DNA of 32,990 bases, from positions 1 to 32,990 of the forward strand of contig CALXBQ010000021.1 in NCBI GenBank assembly GCA_944386595.1, given 5' to 3'. Shown piece after piece: positions 7,471 to 15,419 of the stretch. Numbering within the stretch: position 1 is the first letter of the stretch; every line of letters starts with the position of its first letter. Origin of the DNA: an uncultured Clostridia bacterium (lineage in GTDB: Bacteria > Bacillota > Clostridia > Peptostreptococcales > Anaerovoracaceae). Below the pieces are notes generated by a model. It made no database searches, had not been told where the DNA came from, and was given only the letters and a program-made list of their open reading frames with translations. The position numbers and the translations under genes were made by a program.

Positions 7471-9474
7471 CTATATCATCCCATACGGATTTATATCTAT
7501 GGAAAGGGGCTCCTGCTTCCTTTCGGCCATGTTGTCCGACAAAGCGTTCAGGTAATATACGAATCTGTTCCTCTCCCCCTTGGGGCACTTTAAAAGCAGC
7601 CTGAACGCAAATCCGTCTCTGTTCTTCGGCCCCCGGCTCTCTCTCGGCCCCAGGATCTTTCCTCCGGCCTCCTCAAAGCCCTTTTTCGTAAGGAACCTTA
7701 CCGTTTCGTCGGCCTGTTTCTCCGCCGCTTCCATGTTCTTACTGAAGGTTTCCACGGCGATTATATCTGAAAAAGGCGGATACTTCATCAGCCTTCTCAT
7801 TCTGATTTCCTCCCTGTAAAAACCTTCGTAGTCATAGGCTGCAGCGGCCTTTACGGCCGTATTTTCGGGATCCGTGGTCTGAACTATCACTCTGCCCTTT
7901 CCGTCTCCTCTTCCTGCTCTTCCCGAAACCTGGGTAATGAGCTGAAAGGTTCTCTCCGGCGATCTGTAGTCCGGTATGTTAAGGCTGACATCGGCGTCAA
8001 TGACTCCCACAAGGCCTACGTTTTTAAAGTCCAGACCCTTGGCTACTATCTGGGTTCCTATGAGAATGTCTGTCTTCCCGCTTCCGAAGTCCTTAAGTAT
8101 CCTGCTTATGCTGCTTCTCTTTACGGCAGTATCAAGGTCAAGCCTTTCCACCGTGGCCTCAGGAAACATCTCCGAAACCTGTTCGGTGACCTTCTCCGTT
8201 CCCTTGCCGCTGTACTTCAGCTTTCCGCCGCACTCGGGACACTCCCTTGCCGCCGGGAACTTCCTTCCGCAGTAGTGACATACGGCCGCGTTTTCCACCT
8301 TGTGATACGTAAGGGATATTCCGCAGTCGGGACATTTCAGCGGAGCTCCGCATTCTTCACAGAATATGTAGGGAGAATAGCCCCGTCTGTTTAAAAAGAG
8401 GATTACCTGACGGCCCGCCTTAAGCTCATCGCCAACGAGCCGGTGAAGCTTTCTGCTTATGGCGGTAAAGTTTCCCGCTCTTATCTCTTCCTTCATGTCG
8501 ACGATTTCCACATCCGGAAGAGGATTTTCGTTGTATCTCTTCTCAAGCCTTAAAAGCCTGTATATACCTTCCTCCGCTCTGTAATATGAGACCACCGAAG
8601 GCGTTGCGCTTCCTGCTATGAGGACGCCGTCACAGGCCATAAGCCTTTTCACGGCGATGTCTACCGCTTCGTACTTCGGGGTCATGTCGGACTTGTACGT
8701 GGCTTCGTGCTCCTCGTCCATGACGATGAGGCCTATGTTTTCCGCAGGAGCAAAGACTGCCATCCTCGCCCCGATTATTATGTCGGCTTCTCCCTTTCTG
8801 ATCCTCGTCCATTCGTCGAACCGTTCTCTGCCTGTAAGCCGGCTGTGCAAAACGGCGATGCGGTCTTTTCCGAACCTTCCGATAAACCTCTCCGTTATCT
8901 GTCCGGCAAGGGCTATCTCGGGAACCATGATTATAGCCTTTCTTCCGAGAGCGATAGTCCTTTCCGCAGCACGCATATATACTTCCGTCTTTCCGCTTCC
9001 CGTTACGCCGTAGAGAAGAAAATTCTCCTGCTTTCTCTCTTCCAGAGCCTTGTATATCTCATTTAAAGCATTCTTCTGCTCCGGAGTAAGCCGGGATATA
9101 TCCTGAGTCTCTCCCTCTCTGTCCTTTAGAGGCTTCTTTTCCTTTCCCGGTTTCGGAGGCTTTCCAGAAGGTACAAAGCAGCGGACCGCATCGATATACT
9201 TTATGGCGTACCTCTGCTTCATCCACATACAGGTTTCAACCATTTCCGGAGTAAGGGATATAAAATCGCTGACGCTTACTATGTCCTTTATCTTAGATAC
9301 GTCGCAGGACGGAGTAACATCGGTCTGAAAGACGTAGGCGTCCTTTTCGCCTTTGCCCTTTCCGAAGGTAACCTTGACTCCGTCCCCGATTTTCACGCTG
9401 TCAGGCGCTCTGTACGTGTAGAAAACGTCTGTGAATCTGGATTTATTGTTGATTACTACGTTTACATATTTCAT
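7471..9474 (-). CDS. priA: Primosomal replication restart helicase PriA
   Basis: PriA is a 3'-5' superfamily 2 helicase that reloads the replisome at stalled forks. It has an N-terminal 3'-DNA-end binding domain (about 1-100, beginning KYVNVVINNKS), Walker A GVTGSGKTEVYM, Walker B DEEHE, then a zinc-binding insertion with eight cysteines in four CxxC pairs (CEEC, CPDC, CHYC, CPEC). Helicase motifs follow, including IGTQIVAKGLDF and QVSGRAGRGDGKG. I start at the ATG at 9474, which matches the usual family N-terminus. A GTG at 9534 is in frame but would overlap asnA and its ribosome-binding site abuts it. At 667 residues it is shorter than typical PriA (about 730-800); the winged-helix region after about residue 110 appears reduced to a short basic linker. 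Confidence 0.95.
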   Translation of the reverse strand: MKYVNVVINNKSRFTDVFYTYRAPDSVKIGDGVKVTFGKGKGEKDAYVFQTDVTPSCDVSKIKDIVSVSDFISLTPEMVETCMWMKQRYAIKYIDAVRCFVPSGKPPKPGKEKKPLKDREGETQDISRLTPEQKNALNEIYKALEERKQENFLLYGVTGSGKTEVYMRAAERTIALGRKAIIMVPEIALAGQITERFIGRFGKDRIAVLHSRLTGRERFDEWTRIRKGEADIIIGARMAVFAPAENIGLIVMDEEHEATYKSDMTPKYEAVDIAVKRLMACDGVLIAGSATPSVVSYYRAEEGIYRLLRLEKRYNENPLPDVEIVDMKEEIRAGNFTAISRKLHRLVGDELKAGRQVILFLNRRGYSPYIFCEECGAPLKCPDCGISLTYHKVENAAVCHYCGRKFPAARECPECGGKLKYSGKGTEKVTEQVSEMFPEATVERLDLDTAVKRSSISRILKDFGSGKTDILIGTQIVAKGLDFKNVGLVGVIDADVSLNIPDYRSPERTFQLITQVSGRAGRGDGKGRVIVQTTDPENTAVKAAAAYDYEGFYREEIRMRRLMKYPPFSDIIAVETFSKNMEAAEKQADETVRFLTKKGFEEAGGKILGPRESRGPKNRDGFAFRLLLKCPKGERNRFVYYLNALSDNMAERKQEPLSIDINPYGMI

Positions 9475-9503
9475 CTTTCGTAAACTTGCTTCACTCTTTG
9501 TCC

Positions 9504-10514
9504 CTACAGGAGGAATATGCCGCTCTTCCTGCACTCCTCTATCATATCCTCAGGCCATACGCTTACCTGAACCTCGCCTATATGGGCTTTTCTCAGGAAG
9601 TACATGCAGAGTCTGCTCTGTCCGATTCCTCCGCCTATGGAATACGGAAGCTCGCCGTTAAGTACGGCCTTCTGGAACGCAAGCTCCCTTCTGTCGTCGG
9701 CTCCGGCAAGTCTGAGCTGCCTGTCCATGGCGTCTGCGTCTACTCTGATTCCCATGGAGGAAATCTCAAAGGCTCTTTCAAGAACGTCGTTCCACAGGAT
9801 GATGTCGCCGTTAAGCTCCCAGTCGTCGTAGTCAGGAGATCTTCCGTCGTGCTTTTCGCCTGACTTAAGAGCTCCTCCTATCTTCTCGATGAATACGGCT
9901 CCGTGGGCCTTGCAGATGAGGTCCTCTCTTTCCTTCGGAGTCTTGTCCGGGTAAAGATCCTCCAGCTCCTGGGTGGTTATAAAGTATATCTCGTTAGGAA
10001 TTTCCGTCTGAATGTCCCTGTAAAGCCTGTTAACGTAGTCGCCCAGATTCTTGATGGCATTGTATATGGTTATTACAGTCTCGTGCAGGTATTCCGTGGT
10101 TCTCTGCTCTCTGGTTATTACCTTCTCCCAGTCCCACTGGTCCACGTATACGGAGTGAAGATTGTCAAGCTCTTCATCTCTTCTGATGGCGTTCATGTCG
10201 GTGTAAATTCCGTTTCCCGGCTTTATTCCGTATTTTCCTAAAGCCATACGCTTCCACTTTGCGAGAGACTGAACTATTTCGACCTTTCTTTCGTCCATGT
10301 CCTTAAGGGTAAACTCCACCCTTCTCTCCACGCCGTTCAGATTGTCGTTGAGTCCCGATTCGGGAAGGACGAAAAGCGGCGCGGACACACGTCTTAAATT
10401 AAGTCCGTATGCCAGCTCCTGCTGGAAATAGTCCTTGATCTTCTTGATTGCTCTCTGAGTTTCCACCGGCCCGATTACAGATTTATAATTCTCCGGTCTG
10501 ATTAGCTGTGACAT
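9504..10514 (-). CDS. asnA: Aspartate--ammonia ligase (asparagine synthetase A)
   Basis: AsnA makes asparagine from aspartate, ammonia and ATP; it is a homodimeric class II aminoacyl-tRNA synthetase-like enzyme. The 336 residues match the family length of about 330. Recognisable segments are [20 protein letters not shown] at the N-terminus, [62 protein letters not shown], and the C-terminal [20 protein letters not shown] (motif 3-like ATP site). The start ATG has AAGGAGG about 8 bases upstream. It lies 41 bases after queH and 29 before priA. This position next to priA is unusual; gmk, rpoZ and coaBC are the more common upstream neighbours in Firmicutes. Confidence 0.97.
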   Translation of the reverse strand: MSQLIRPENYKSVIGPVETQRAIKKIKDYFQQELAYGLNLRRVSAPLFVLPESGLNDNLNGVERRVEFTLKDMDERKVEIVQSLAKWKRMALGKYGIKPGNGIYTDMNAIRRDEELDNLHSVYVDQWDWEKVITREQRTTEYLHETVITIYNAIKNLGDYVNRLYRDIQTEIPNEIYFITTQELEDLYPDKTPKEREDLICKAHGAVFIEKIGGALKSGEKHDGRSPDYDDWELNGDIILWNDVLERAFEISSMGIRVDADAMDRQLRLAGADDRRELAFQKAVLNGELPYSIGGGIGQSRLCMYFLRKAHIGEVQVSVWPEDMIEECRKSGIFLL

Positions 10515-10555
10515 AGTCTTTCCTCCTTATATTCTTTTAAGCCAGGTCGTTAAAT

Positions 10556-11209
10556 TTACTCCCTGGAAAATTCACATCCGCAGAAGTTCTGTCTGTAGAG
10601 ATTATGCTCTCTGGAAAGCTGGACGCTTCGCTGAAATCCCGCCTTCTTCTTGAAATCCATATCCAGAAATTCCACCTTGTATTTCTCAGCCATTTCCTTT
10701 CCGATGCCCGATATGAGCGGATAGTTCTTATGTGGACTTACGGTAAGAGTCGTGGTGAAGAACCTGAACTCCTTCTCCGCAGCCACCCTGGCGGTTTCTT
10801 CCAGTCTCATCCTAAAACAAAGGGTGCAGCGCTTTCCCCCTTCGGGTTCGTCCGCAAAAGGCGCAGCAATCTCAAGGTACCTTTCCGGGTCGTACTTTCC
10901 CTCCATAAAGCTGATTTTAGATATGCAGCTTTTCGATGCGTTGTACTCGTTTATGAACCTTATCTGCTCGTCCCTTCGCTTTATGTATTCGCCATTATCC
11001 GTTATGCACGGATTGTAGTAGAACACGGTAATCTCGTAATCGGGAGCCAGTCTCTCTATTACCGACGTGCTGCACGGTCCGCAGCAGCTGTGAAGAAGAA
11101 GAGACGGTCTCATCTTTTCCTTTCCCGCATTCATATATGATTCCGAAAGGCAGTCGCTGCCGCCGCACTCGATGCCGAAGCACCAGCCTGCAGCCTTTTT
11201 TTCCTTCAT
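10556..11209 (-). CDS. queH: Epoxyqueuosine reductase QueH
   Basis: QueH (formerly DUF208) carries out the last step of queuosine biosynthesis, reducing epoxyqueuosine in tRNA; it is a non-orthologous replacement of QueG. The paired-cysteine motif HSCCGPCS (near residue 40), the CxxC in RCTLCFRMRLE and the C-terminal CGCEFS supply the iron-sulfur/metal ligands of the family. I place the start at the ATG at 11209 (217 residues), where CAGGAG lies about 8 bases upstream. The longer frame from 11248 lacks a ribosome-binding site. About 30 residues precede the conserved domain and include three cysteines, somewhat more than typical. It is the first gene of the long operon ending in rpe. Confidence 0.93.
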   Translation of the reverse strand: MKEKKAAGWCFGIECGGSDCLSESYMNAGKEKMRPSLLLHSCCGPCSTSVIERLAPDYEITVFYYNPCITDNGEYIKRRDEQIRFINEYNASKSCISKISFMEGKYDPERYLEIAAPFADEPEGGKRCTLCFRMRLEETARVAAEKEFRFFTTTLTVSPHKNYPLISGIGKEMAEKYKVEFLDMDFKKKAGFQRSVQLSREHNLYRQNFCGCEFSRE

Positions 11210-11258
11210 TTCACATCTCCTGAAAACAAGCTCTGATAAACACTGCATTAATCAGTAA

Positions 11259-11267
11259 ATTATACCA
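11259..11267 (-). promoter_or_regulatory. Extended -10 promoter of the queH-rpe operon
   Basis: On the minus strand TGG-TATAAT (plus-strand 11259-11267) gives a consensus -10 hexamer with a TGN extension, about 50 bases upstream of the queH ATG. No good -35 hexamer is seen at 17 bases (a T-run lies there), consistent with an extended -10 promoter. It lies directly downstream of the terminator of the preceding gene. Confidence 0.6.
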
Positions 11268-11279
11268 TAACGGGCCTAT

Positions 11280-11331
11280 AAAAAAAAGAGCGCGCCGGAG
11301 TCTTTTTGATTAAGAATGTTCCCGGGCGCTC
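11280..11331 (-). terminator. Rho-independent terminator after the DUF975 membrane protein
   Basis: On the minus strand a GC-rich stem forms between 11320-11331 and 11288-11299 (GAGCGC plus CC/GG pairs, one bulge) and is followed by eight T residues (plus-strand A-run 11280-11287). It lies 17 bases past the stop codon of the upstream gene and separates it from the queH operon. Confidence 0.8.
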
Positions 11332-11347
11332 ACTTTGCCTTATGTAT

Positions 11348-13210
11348 TTAATTTACCGTCACACTTTGCTGCGAATCCGTTTCCTGCACCTCTGTCTGAC
11401 CGTAATCTGTTATGCCTTCTCCCGTGTTCGGATAGAAATGGGAGTAGGCCGCATCTGCGGCAAAGGCTATCATCAGAACTGCGCACACGGCGCCCACCTT
11501 CTTTTCGCTTAGGCGGCTCAGCAGCTCGTCAATTATCGGAGCGATCATGTATACTATGGCAAGGCCTCCGACTCCGAATACCAGGAGCCCTTCGGCGCAG
11601 ATTCTTCCGTTGAGGTTGAGGAAGTATCCGCTGTAGTCCCACCACTTTGTTCCGTCGTTGACGATTTCCATAACCCATGAGGTCATATACTCCAGGAATC
11701 CGCAGAGCACAACGGTAGACACGAACTCCAGCACCGGATTCCTTCTGAAGCGGTACAGTACTGTCAGCATGAGAATGGAACCGGTACCGTAAATCGGAAG
11801 CCACGGGCCGTGAAGGGCGCCGCGGTTTACGAACACTCCGTCCGAAATCAGATGCAGACTCACTTCCCACATCCAGCCTACGAAGGACATGGTCAGGAAT
11901 ATCGCCATAAGTGACCACACCGTATAGTGACGCATGTAGTTGAGGGACTGCACCAGCATACGCCTGCTTCCCTCACCGATAGGATAGAAGCGCACGGGAT
12001 ATGCAAGACCCTGCACATCGTCAATCATATCGTGTATGCGAACGTAGTCCGCCTGCTGCCTTTCATACTCTCTGTCCTGCTGGCGGCGCATTATGATTAC
12101 ACCGAAGTTGTTGGCAAGAAAACCTCTCCAGCCCGTAAGCCTCTTTATTTCTCCCGCCGGCTCCTCCATAACCTTTATAACGTCGGCGTATCCGGCCGCG
12201 ATAACTTCCCTGTCCGCCTTTTCGTAAAGGTATCTGTCGTTGAGAAGCTCGGAACCCTCTATGCCCTTTTCCTTTGCGAGAGCTCTCATCTCGGCGTAAT
12301 ACCTGGTGAAAGACGCCGTCTTGTACGGATTGGTGTAGAGCACGTTGAAAAGTCCCAGCGTGATATATCCGAGCATCTGCCACCCTATAAAGGTGAACTC
12401 AAACTTAAAGCACTCCCACTTATGCCCATTCATCATTTTCCTGGAAAGGGTTATGGCCTGACGGGCCGTCATGGACGGGTTTTCCGCAACTATGTAAGGT
12501 ACGAGAAAGTACGAATATCTCTTTACTATAATGCCCGCTATGGTCAGGCACCAAAGGGTGTAATACACGTACTTTACGAACATGATCCACGACGCTCTGC
12601 ACAGCTTTTTCACTCTCAGAAGAAAGGTAAACCTCTGGGGAGTCACGTTATCATATATCATACCCTCGAGGAATACTCTCCTCGTCACAACCCTGAATAC
12701 GTTGGTCACGAAGAACCAGAACCCGAATGCGATGAGCGCTCCGAGAACGATAAGCAGCAGTATGCCCAGGTTTTCGGAACCAGTTATCTGAGCAGCCGAC
12801 GCCACTAATGTAACTATGATTGAACCCGATGTAAACTGGTTGACAACGCCGGAGAGCACTCCTCTGGTGCGGCCGAAAACAGGGTTACCCGTTTCGGAAG
12901 CCTGTATTTCCTCCGCCTCTGTCTCGGCAGTCATCTCACGGCCCGCCTCGGTGCCGTTTTCCGCTATGGTAATCATGACATCGGTCCATGTCACTCCTCC
13001 CATATCGGTTTTAATCTGACTTTCTTCCCCGGTTACATCGCTTTCAACCTGCGAAACAGCCTGCTCCGTCGTCTGCGCCTTGGAAAAGCCCAGCGACCCG
13101 GAAAATTCAGCGCCGATAAACGACGCTATGAGGCACGCCGCCACGAAAATGGCGTAGTGCTTCTTCAGGGAAGCCCTGCCCAGCTTTTTTATTTCTTTTC
13201 TCGTTTTCAT
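11348..13210 (-). CDS. DUF975 and putative ABC-transporter type IV (PF06541) fusion membrane protein
   Basis: This 620-residue polytopic membrane protein appears to join two families. The first half (about 1-320) has a basic N-terminus, a helix at about 18-36, a long Glu/Thr-rich segment (about 42-125) predicted outside the membrane, several helices, and the DUF975 signature ENPSMTARQAITLSRKMM followed by KWECFKFEFTFIGWQMLG and NPYKTASFTRYYAEM. A charged cytoplasmic stretch (about 305-435) follows. The C-terminal part (about 440-605) has the PF06541 pattern VGWMWEVSLHL, RGALHGPWLPIYGTGS and FLEYMTSWVMEI. No ATPase partner is nearby, so the ABC-transporter name is only a family label. It has its own promoter and terminator. 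No specific function is claimed. Confidence 0.85.
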   Translation of the reverse strand: MKTRKEIKKLGRASLKKHYAIFVAACLIASFIGAEFSGSLGFSKAQTTEQAVSQVESDVTGEESQIKTDMGGVTWTDVMITIAENGTEAGREMTAETEAEEIQASETGNPVFGRTRGVLSGVVNQFTSGSIIVTLVASAAQITGSENLGILLLIVLGALIAFGFWFFVTNVFRVVTRRVFLEGMIYDNVTPQRFTFLLRVKKLCRASWIMFVKYVYYTLWCLTIAGIIVKRYSYFLVPYIVAENPSMTARQAITLSRKMMNGHKWECFKFEFTFIGWQMLGYITLGLFNVLYTNPYKTASFTRYYAEMRALAKEKGIEGSELLNDRYLYEKADREVIAAGYADVIKVMEEPAGEIKRLTGWRGFLANNFGVIIMRRQQDREYERQQADYVRIHDMIDDVQGLAYPVRFYPIGEGSRRMLVQSLNYMRHYTVWSLMAIFLTMSFVGWMWEVSLHLISDGVFVNRGALHGPWLPIYGTGSILMLTVLYRFRRNPVLEFVSTVVLCGFLEYMTSWVMEIVNDGTKWWDYSGYFLNLNGRICAEGLLVFGVGGLAIVYMIAPIIDELLSRLSEKKVGAVCAVLMIAFAADAAYSHFYPNTGEGITDYGQTEVQETDSQQSVTVN

Positions 13211-13255
13211 TTATTTCGTATCCTTACTTAAACTGATTCAAAAACATACCTTGTA

Positions 13256-13284
13256 AGTATACATTTTCCCCCTGCGAAAGGCAA
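13256..13284 (-). promoter_or_regulatory. Promoter of the DUF975/PF06541 gene
   Basis: On the minus strand TTGCCT (13279-13284) and TATACT (13256-13261) are separated by exactly 17 bases, a good vegetative sigma-A type promoter, about 45 bases upstream of the start codon at 13210. It is back-to-back with the promoter of the radical SAM gene. Confidence 0.7.
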
Positions 13285-13317
13285 GTAAAATGTCACATTT
13301 TCCGCATTTCTGCCGTA

Positions 13318-13346
13318 TTGTAAAAACCGCCCGTTTAGGTTAAAAT
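13318..13346 (+). promoter_or_regulatory. Promoter of the TIGR01212 radical SAM gene
   Basis: TTGTAA (13318-13323) and TAAAAT (13341-13346) are spaced by 17 bases, about 40 bases before the start codon. It forms a divergent pair with the minus-strand promoter at 13256-13284. Confidence 0.6.
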
Positions 13347-13386
13347 TTATTTTGGAATTCATATCTTACAAGAAAGCGAACATGTG

Positions 13387-14307
13387 ATGAAAGAAAACGA
13401 TACGAGAATATACATGTCGGGAAACACTCCCAAGTCATACTACCCGCTGAACGTGTATCTGAGGGAAAAGTTCGGGAAGAAGATGATAAAACTTTCCATA
13501 GACGGCGGTTTCACCTGCCCCAACAGAGACGGAACCGCAGGAACCGGCGGCTGCATATTCTGCTCGGATTCCGGAAGCGGCGAGTTTGCATCGGACATAG
13601 ACGGGCAGATAGAGCTCCTCTCGGCAAAATGGCCCGACGCAGGATACCTCGCCTATTTTCAGAATCACACCAACACTTATGCTCCCGCAGACGAGCTCAG
13701 AGAAAAATACGAAAAAGTCCTTTCCAACCCACTGATTGAGGGCATCGCCATAGCGACCCGCCCCGACTGTCTTCCGGATGACGTTCTCAATCTCCTTTCA
13801 GAGATAAACGAAAAACATTTCATGTGGGTAGAGCTGGGGCTTCAGACCGTTCACAAAAAAACGGCCGGGGAGATAAACAGGTGCTATTCCCTTGACGTCT
13901 TTGACAGAGCGGTAAAAGAGCTTAAGAGCCGCGGCATCAGAACCGTGGTTCACCTGATCATGGGGCTTCCCGGGGAGAGCAGAGAGGATATGATTGAATC
14001 GGTGAAATACGTATGCGAAAAAGGCGTATGGGGGCTTAAGCTTCACCTTCTCAACGTTATAAAGGGTACCGCTCTGGAAAAAAAATATCCGGACTTCGTT
14101 TCGTTTAAAAGTCCGGATGAATATATAAATTTCGTATGCGATCTTCTTGAGATAATTCCGCCCGATGTGGTTATCCACAGGCTTACGGGAGACGTTCCCA
14201 GAAAGCTTCTCGTATCCCCTGCCTGGAGCTACAGAAAGCGCACCATATTAAACGGAATCGACGGGGAAATGCGCCGCCGCGGCTCCGTTCAGGGCTGCAG
14301 GCTTTAG
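13387..14307 (+). CDS. TIGR01212 family radical SAM protein (YtqA-like)
   Basis: This is a radical SAM protein with an elp3-like fold. The cluster motif is of the family's unusual long form, CPNRDGTAGTGGCIFC (about residues 46-61), where the first cysteine is well separated from the final CxxC-like pair. Other conserved parts are YLAYFQNHTNTYAP, IAIATRPDCLPDDVL, WVELGLQTVHKKT (Elp3-like) and VVHLIMGLPGESREDM. The B. subtilis homologue is YtqA; the family has been linked to tRNA modification, but I infer no substrate. Start is the ATG at 13387; an adjacent GTG at 13384 is also possible and no strong ribosome-binding site distinguishes them. It converges with the BTAD regulator and their ends overlap by 4 bases. 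Confidence 0.9.
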   Translation: MKENDTRIYMSGNTPKSYYPLNVYLREKFGKKMIKLSIDGGFTCPNRDGTAGTGGCIFCSDSGSGEFASDIDGQIELLSAKWPDAGYLAYFQNHTNTYAPADELREKYEKVLSNPLIEGIAIATRPDCLPDDVLNLLSEINEKHFMWVELGLQTVHKKTAGEINRCYSLDVFDRAVKELKSRGIRTVVHLIMGLPGESREDMIESVKYVCEKGVWGLKLHLLNVIKGTALEKKYPDFVSFKSPDEYINFVCDLLEIIPPDVVIHRLTGDVPRKLLVSPAWSYRKRTILNGIDGEMRRRGSVQGCRL

Positions 14308-15419
14308 CGCATGTCGATGATAAGGCGGCCGTCACATTTTTCCCTGACGAGAGACAGAATTTCGGAGGATATTCTGTCCGCCCCGTCTCCCGCCTTCAGA
14401 CAGACGGTAAGCTTTCTGTCGCCGGAACACACTCCGCACAGAAGAGTGACAAACCCTTCCGCAATCCTTGCCGGATGAGCCTGCCGCTCCGGCTTTCCCA
14501 GAGCACTTTGCACCGCCGACAGAGCCTTTATACTTTCCTCGTCCAGATAATCCGTTATCCTGAAATCCGGCAGATTTACAAGTTGCTTCAGAATCTGGGA
14601 CAGAAAATAAAAATCTACATTTTTAAGCCCGTCGGCCTCCACTCTTATTCCAGCCGAATCAACCGATGCAGCCTCCTTTATTCCCGCAATCAGATCTTTA
14701 ATCTCCTGAGAAGGCTGAACTCCCACGTCTACGGCGAGGCGTCCGTAGAACGTGTTGTAGTACTTTATCGCTTCGGAATATCTTCCCGAATTCACGAGAA
14801 TCCTTATCTTCATTTCGGCCGTCTGCTCGTCGTAAGGGTCCAGCTCTTCACAGATTCGTATTCTGTCAAGGCAAAGCTCTTTTCTGCCCTCCCGGAAATA
14901 CATCACTGCAAGCTTTCTGAAAATCAGAAGCTTCCTGTTCTCCAGGTTATACCGCTGCATTATTATCATTTCATTGAGCTCCTCGCAGCCGGTATAATAG
15001 CAGTCTTCGAAAAAATCGCCTCTGAAAAGCTCCGCCAGCTCCTCCAGAGATTCCGCGTCCTTAAGCTCTTCTATGTCCCCTTCCAGTACGGCTTTGAAAT
15101 CGCAGAAATACGGCCGTTTTTCGTTTATGCGGCATTTGTCCCGGGTGACGATTATAAAAGGCTCCTCTTCTTCGCCGTCAAAGTTCTTTTTCAGCTGCCA
15201 GAGATTATACCTCAGGTTGTATCTTGCAGCGCTTTCGGAGCTTTCCGGCCAAAGATACCCCATCAGGCGGCTTCGGCTCGCCCCTCTTTCTCCCAGCATG
15301 AGAAGCATGGCAAGCAGCGCTCTGCTCTTTCCGCTTACCTTTTCCGTTATATCCTCACCCGCATATTCTATTTCAGTCTTTCCTATAAACCTGAACTTCA
15401 GGACATCACTCCCGCTCAT
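14304..15419 (-). CDS. BTAD/SARP-type transcriptional regulator
   Basis: The 371-residue protein has an N-terminal OmpR-like winged helix (about 5-100; SGKSRALLAMLLMLGERGAS and LMGYLWPESSESAARYNLR are typical of SARP/BTAD activators). A bacterial transcriptional activation domain of helical repeats follows (about 105-250; FFEDCYYTGCEELNEMI, LDPYDEQTAEMKIRILVNSG, YYNTFYGRLAVDVGVQPSQEI). The last 110 residues have no recognised domain, and no ATPase domain is present. It overlaps the upstream amidohydrolase gene by 14 bases, so it is probably cotranscribed with and regulates that cluster, perhaps activating it when substrate is present; that role is inference. The family is best known from Actinobacteria but also occurs in Firmicutes. 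Confidence 0.85.
   Translation of the reverse strand: MSGSDVLKFRFIGKTEIEYAGEDITEKVSGKSRALLAMLLMLGERGASRSRLMGYLWPESSESAARYNLRYNLWQLKKNFDGEEEEPFIIVTRDKCRINEKRPYFCDFKAVLEGDIEELKDAESLEELAELFRGDFFEDCYYTGCEELNEMIIMQRYNLENRKLLIFRKLAVMYFREGRKELCLDRIRICEELDPYDEQTAEMKIRILVNSGRYSEAIKYYNTFYGRLAVDVGVQPSQEIKDLIAGIKEAASVDSAGIRVEADGLKNVDFYFLSQILKQLVNLPDFRITDYLDEESIKALSAVQSALGKPERQAHPARIAEGFVTLLCGVCSGDRKLTVCLKAGDGADRISSEILSLVREKCDGRLIIDMR

Noticed and set aside
9475-9534. Upstream GTG start for priA
   Set aside because: The family N-terminus begins at the internal ATG at 9474; the GTG has its purine-rich stretch touching the codon and would overlap asnA.
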